64,000 nt of DNA from Chitinophaga filiformis (lineage in GTDB: Bacteria > Bacteroidota > Bacteroidia > Chitinophagales > Chitinophagaceae), in assembly GCF_023100805.1 (NCBI RefSeq), contig NZ_CP095855.1, positions 3,451,001-3,515,000 of the forward strand. The letters are read 5' to 3'. Positions 62,630-64,000 of the stretch are shown here, piece by piece. The notes beneath the pieces are model-generated. The model did not search any database. It was not told the DNA's origin and was given only the letters and a program-made list of their open reading frames with translations. Position 1 is the first letter of the stretch; each line of letters begins with the position of its first letter. A program made the position numbers and the translations under genes.

Positions 62630-63583
62630 ATGAGTCAGCAGACAGTTGTCAATATACCAATTACTGATCACGATAATTTTTCTTTCGCAGAATGCCTTGT
62701 TTTTCTGGGGCGCTCCGAAAAAGAGTGTCTGCATTACGTGGAGGGAGACGTGGTACAGAAAATGCTCGTATCAAATGGTCAGCCAATATTGGTGGAGATC
62801 GGTGATGATGCAGTTGCAAAGTCTTTACGTGTGACGGTTAGGAGTACCGGCATTGATAGTGGGTCGGATAGTAAAAATGACCCCGATACTTTGAGGGAAC
62901 CTGACAGTGTCGATGTGGAATATATCCGTCGGTATATTAGTCACTGGTTACACTTAAATGCAGATCTGCGGCCATTTTATGACTTTGCAAAGAAGGATAA
63001 GGTACTGGCCTCGCTGGTAAAACGTTATAAGGGATTAAGACTGATTGGCATCCCCGACCTGTTTGAGGCCTTGACATGGAGTATTACCGGACAACAGATC
63101 ACCCTGGGTTTTGCCTATACATTGCGTCAACGATTTATTCAGGCCTTCGGCCATCACGCTGTTATTGACGGAAAAGATCATTATGTATATCCTCATCCTT
63201 CCGTCATCGCTGCATTGGAACCAGCTAGCCTGATCAGTATGCAGTTTTCCCGCAGTAAGGCAGACTACATCATCCGACTGGCACAATCAATGGCAAGCGG
63301 ACTCCTCACAGCTGAACAGCTGGAGAATATGGATTATCAACAGGCGAGAGATCATCTGGTATCGTTTCGCGGTATTGGAAACTGGTCTGCTAATTATGTG
63401 CTAATGAAATACCATCGTCATCACCAGGCATTACCATTGGAAGATGCAGGTTTACATAACGCACTTAAATATCAGTTGGAACTGCCATCCAAACCCTCAC
63501 TGGCAGACGTAAAATCATATACGCAGCATTGGAAAGAACATGCAGCATATGCGACGTTTTATTTATGGAGATCGCTATATTAA
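62630..63583 (+). CDS. alkA: AlkA-type DNA-3-methyladenine glycosylase II
   Basis: A 317-residue helix-hairpin-helix glycosylase of the AlkA type. The N-terminal 90 residues form the AlkA-N-like beta domain; the HhH-GPD core runs from about 120. ALTWSITGQQITLGFAYTLRQRF, FRGIGNWSANYVLM (hairpin) and ALPLEDAGL, whose Asp272 lines up with catalytic Asp238 of E. coli AlkA, are present. It excises alkylated purines. It starts 118 bases after the ArsR-Ada gene in the same direction, so it is probably the regulated partner, either co-transcribed or from a promoter in the gap. Confidence 0.95.
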   Translation: MSQQTVVNIPITDHDNFSFAECLVFLGRSEKECLHYVEGDVVQKMLVSNGQPILVEIGDDAVAKSLRVTVRSTGIDSGSDSKNDPDTLREPDSVDVEYIRRYISHWLHLNADLRPFYDFAKKDKVLASLVKRYKGLRLIGIPDLFEALTWSITGQQITLGFAYTLRQRFIQAFGHHAVIDGKDHYVYPHPSVIAALEPASLISMQFSRSKADYIIRLAQSMASGLLTAEQLENMDYQQARDHLVSFRGIGNWSANYVLMKYHRHHQALPLEDAGLHNALKYQLELPSKPSLADVKSYTQHWKEHAAYATFYLWRSLY

Positions 63584-64000
63584 TTAATTAGTGAGCTTAC
63601 ATGAAAGAGCAGAATTGATAAGGCCGAACTTGTTTAGGAAGCGGTATGGTAAGATCGATATAATAAGCTATGTCAGGAAGACGGTGTAGTAGTAATGATA
63701 CAAGCCATGAAGGAAACTGTATAATAGCGAAACTGTGTAATAGCGGCGATGCAATATAGTCCGTACAAGAGAAAACAGTATAATAACAACGATGAATTGG
63801 AACTATGCAACAGAAACAGTAAGCAACTGCGACAGAACGGAAAACATGTAACAGCAATAGACTATGTAGTTAAAGCGAAATGACCATATGGCCTTATGAC
63901 CTAGCGGTCTGAAACAATATAAGGCAAACACAGAACTCAACATATAATCTATAATACTGAACAATATGATAACCTCTCATATACCACCGATAATGCCATC
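63584..64000. other. Non-coding tail of the window
   Basis: No convincing gene. The stretch has loose repeats such as GAAACTGTATAATAGC (63713-63728) followed at once by GAAACTGTGTAATAGC, and a diverged third copy near 63771. A minus-strand open frame at 63597-63857 shows no recognisable domain. Confidence 0.5.

Noticed and set aside
63597..63857. 86-residue minus-strand frame near the window end
   Set aside because: It has no domain, no convincing ribosome-binding region and falls within loose tandem repeats.

Overview
The window looks like a chromosome segment of a Bacteroidota bacterium, most likely Chitinophaga or a close relative in the Chitinophagaceae. The signs are a SusC/SusD pair preceded by a FecR anti-sigma factor, other TonB-dependent receptors of 900-1100 residues, lipoproteins with Bacteroidota-type lipoboxes, promoters with TAnnTTTG -7 boxes, and GC-rich REP-like palindromes between genes. 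I could not run a taxonomic search, so this is inference from gene content. I see no tRNA, rRNA, CRISPR array, prophage or intact transposase.

Layout. 1-8.1 kb (+): nutrient-uptake locus with FecR (cut by the window edge), SusC with an N-terminal signalling domain, SusD, an SGNH hydrolase whose catalytic blocks are in circularly permuted order, and a secreted FAD-dependent oxidoreductase. 8.4-13.6 kb (-): a compact five-gene operon with two ATP-grasp ligases, a GCS2-type carboxylate-amine ligase, a class I glutamine-amidotransferase-like protein and an esterase; this is a candidate uncharacterised amide or peptide metabolite pathway. 13.7-36 kb: an Oar-like TonB receptor, ribBA, a TamB-like giant, TraB/GumN, a BioF-like PLP enzyme, a lipoprotein, a DinB-like protein, gamma-glutamyltransferase, a second TonB receptor, an M14 peptidase and a thioredoxin-fold protein, separated by palindromes and minisatellites. 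36-43.3 kb (-): envelope housekeeping, from miaB through a sigma-54 activator, lptE, a TPR-like protein and secG to mltG and a YihY-family protein. 43.3-50 kb (-): two histidine kinase/LuxR response regulator pairs around a 1.6 kb gene-free, repeat-rich gap. 50-53 kb: MarR, MocR-type and ArsR regulators. 53-59.8 kb (+): a TetR-controlled efflux operon (TolC, HlyD, two ABC ATPases, two permeases) with the same palindromic operator in front of tetR and tolC. 59.8-63.6 kb: a canonical MocR regulator, two copies of a long hairpin element, and an alkylation-repair module.

The most striking candidates for undescribed biology are: (1) an ArsR winged-helix regulator fused to the methyl-phosphotriester-accepting Cys4 zinc domain of Ada, next to an AlkA glycosylase and with two inverted-repeat operators overlapping its own promoter; (2) the amidoligase operon; (3) a ~150-nt hairpin element in three copies whose outer stem keeps pairing through compensatory changes; (4) the permuted SGNH hydrolase; and (5) a MocR-like protein that has lost its PLP-binding lysine.
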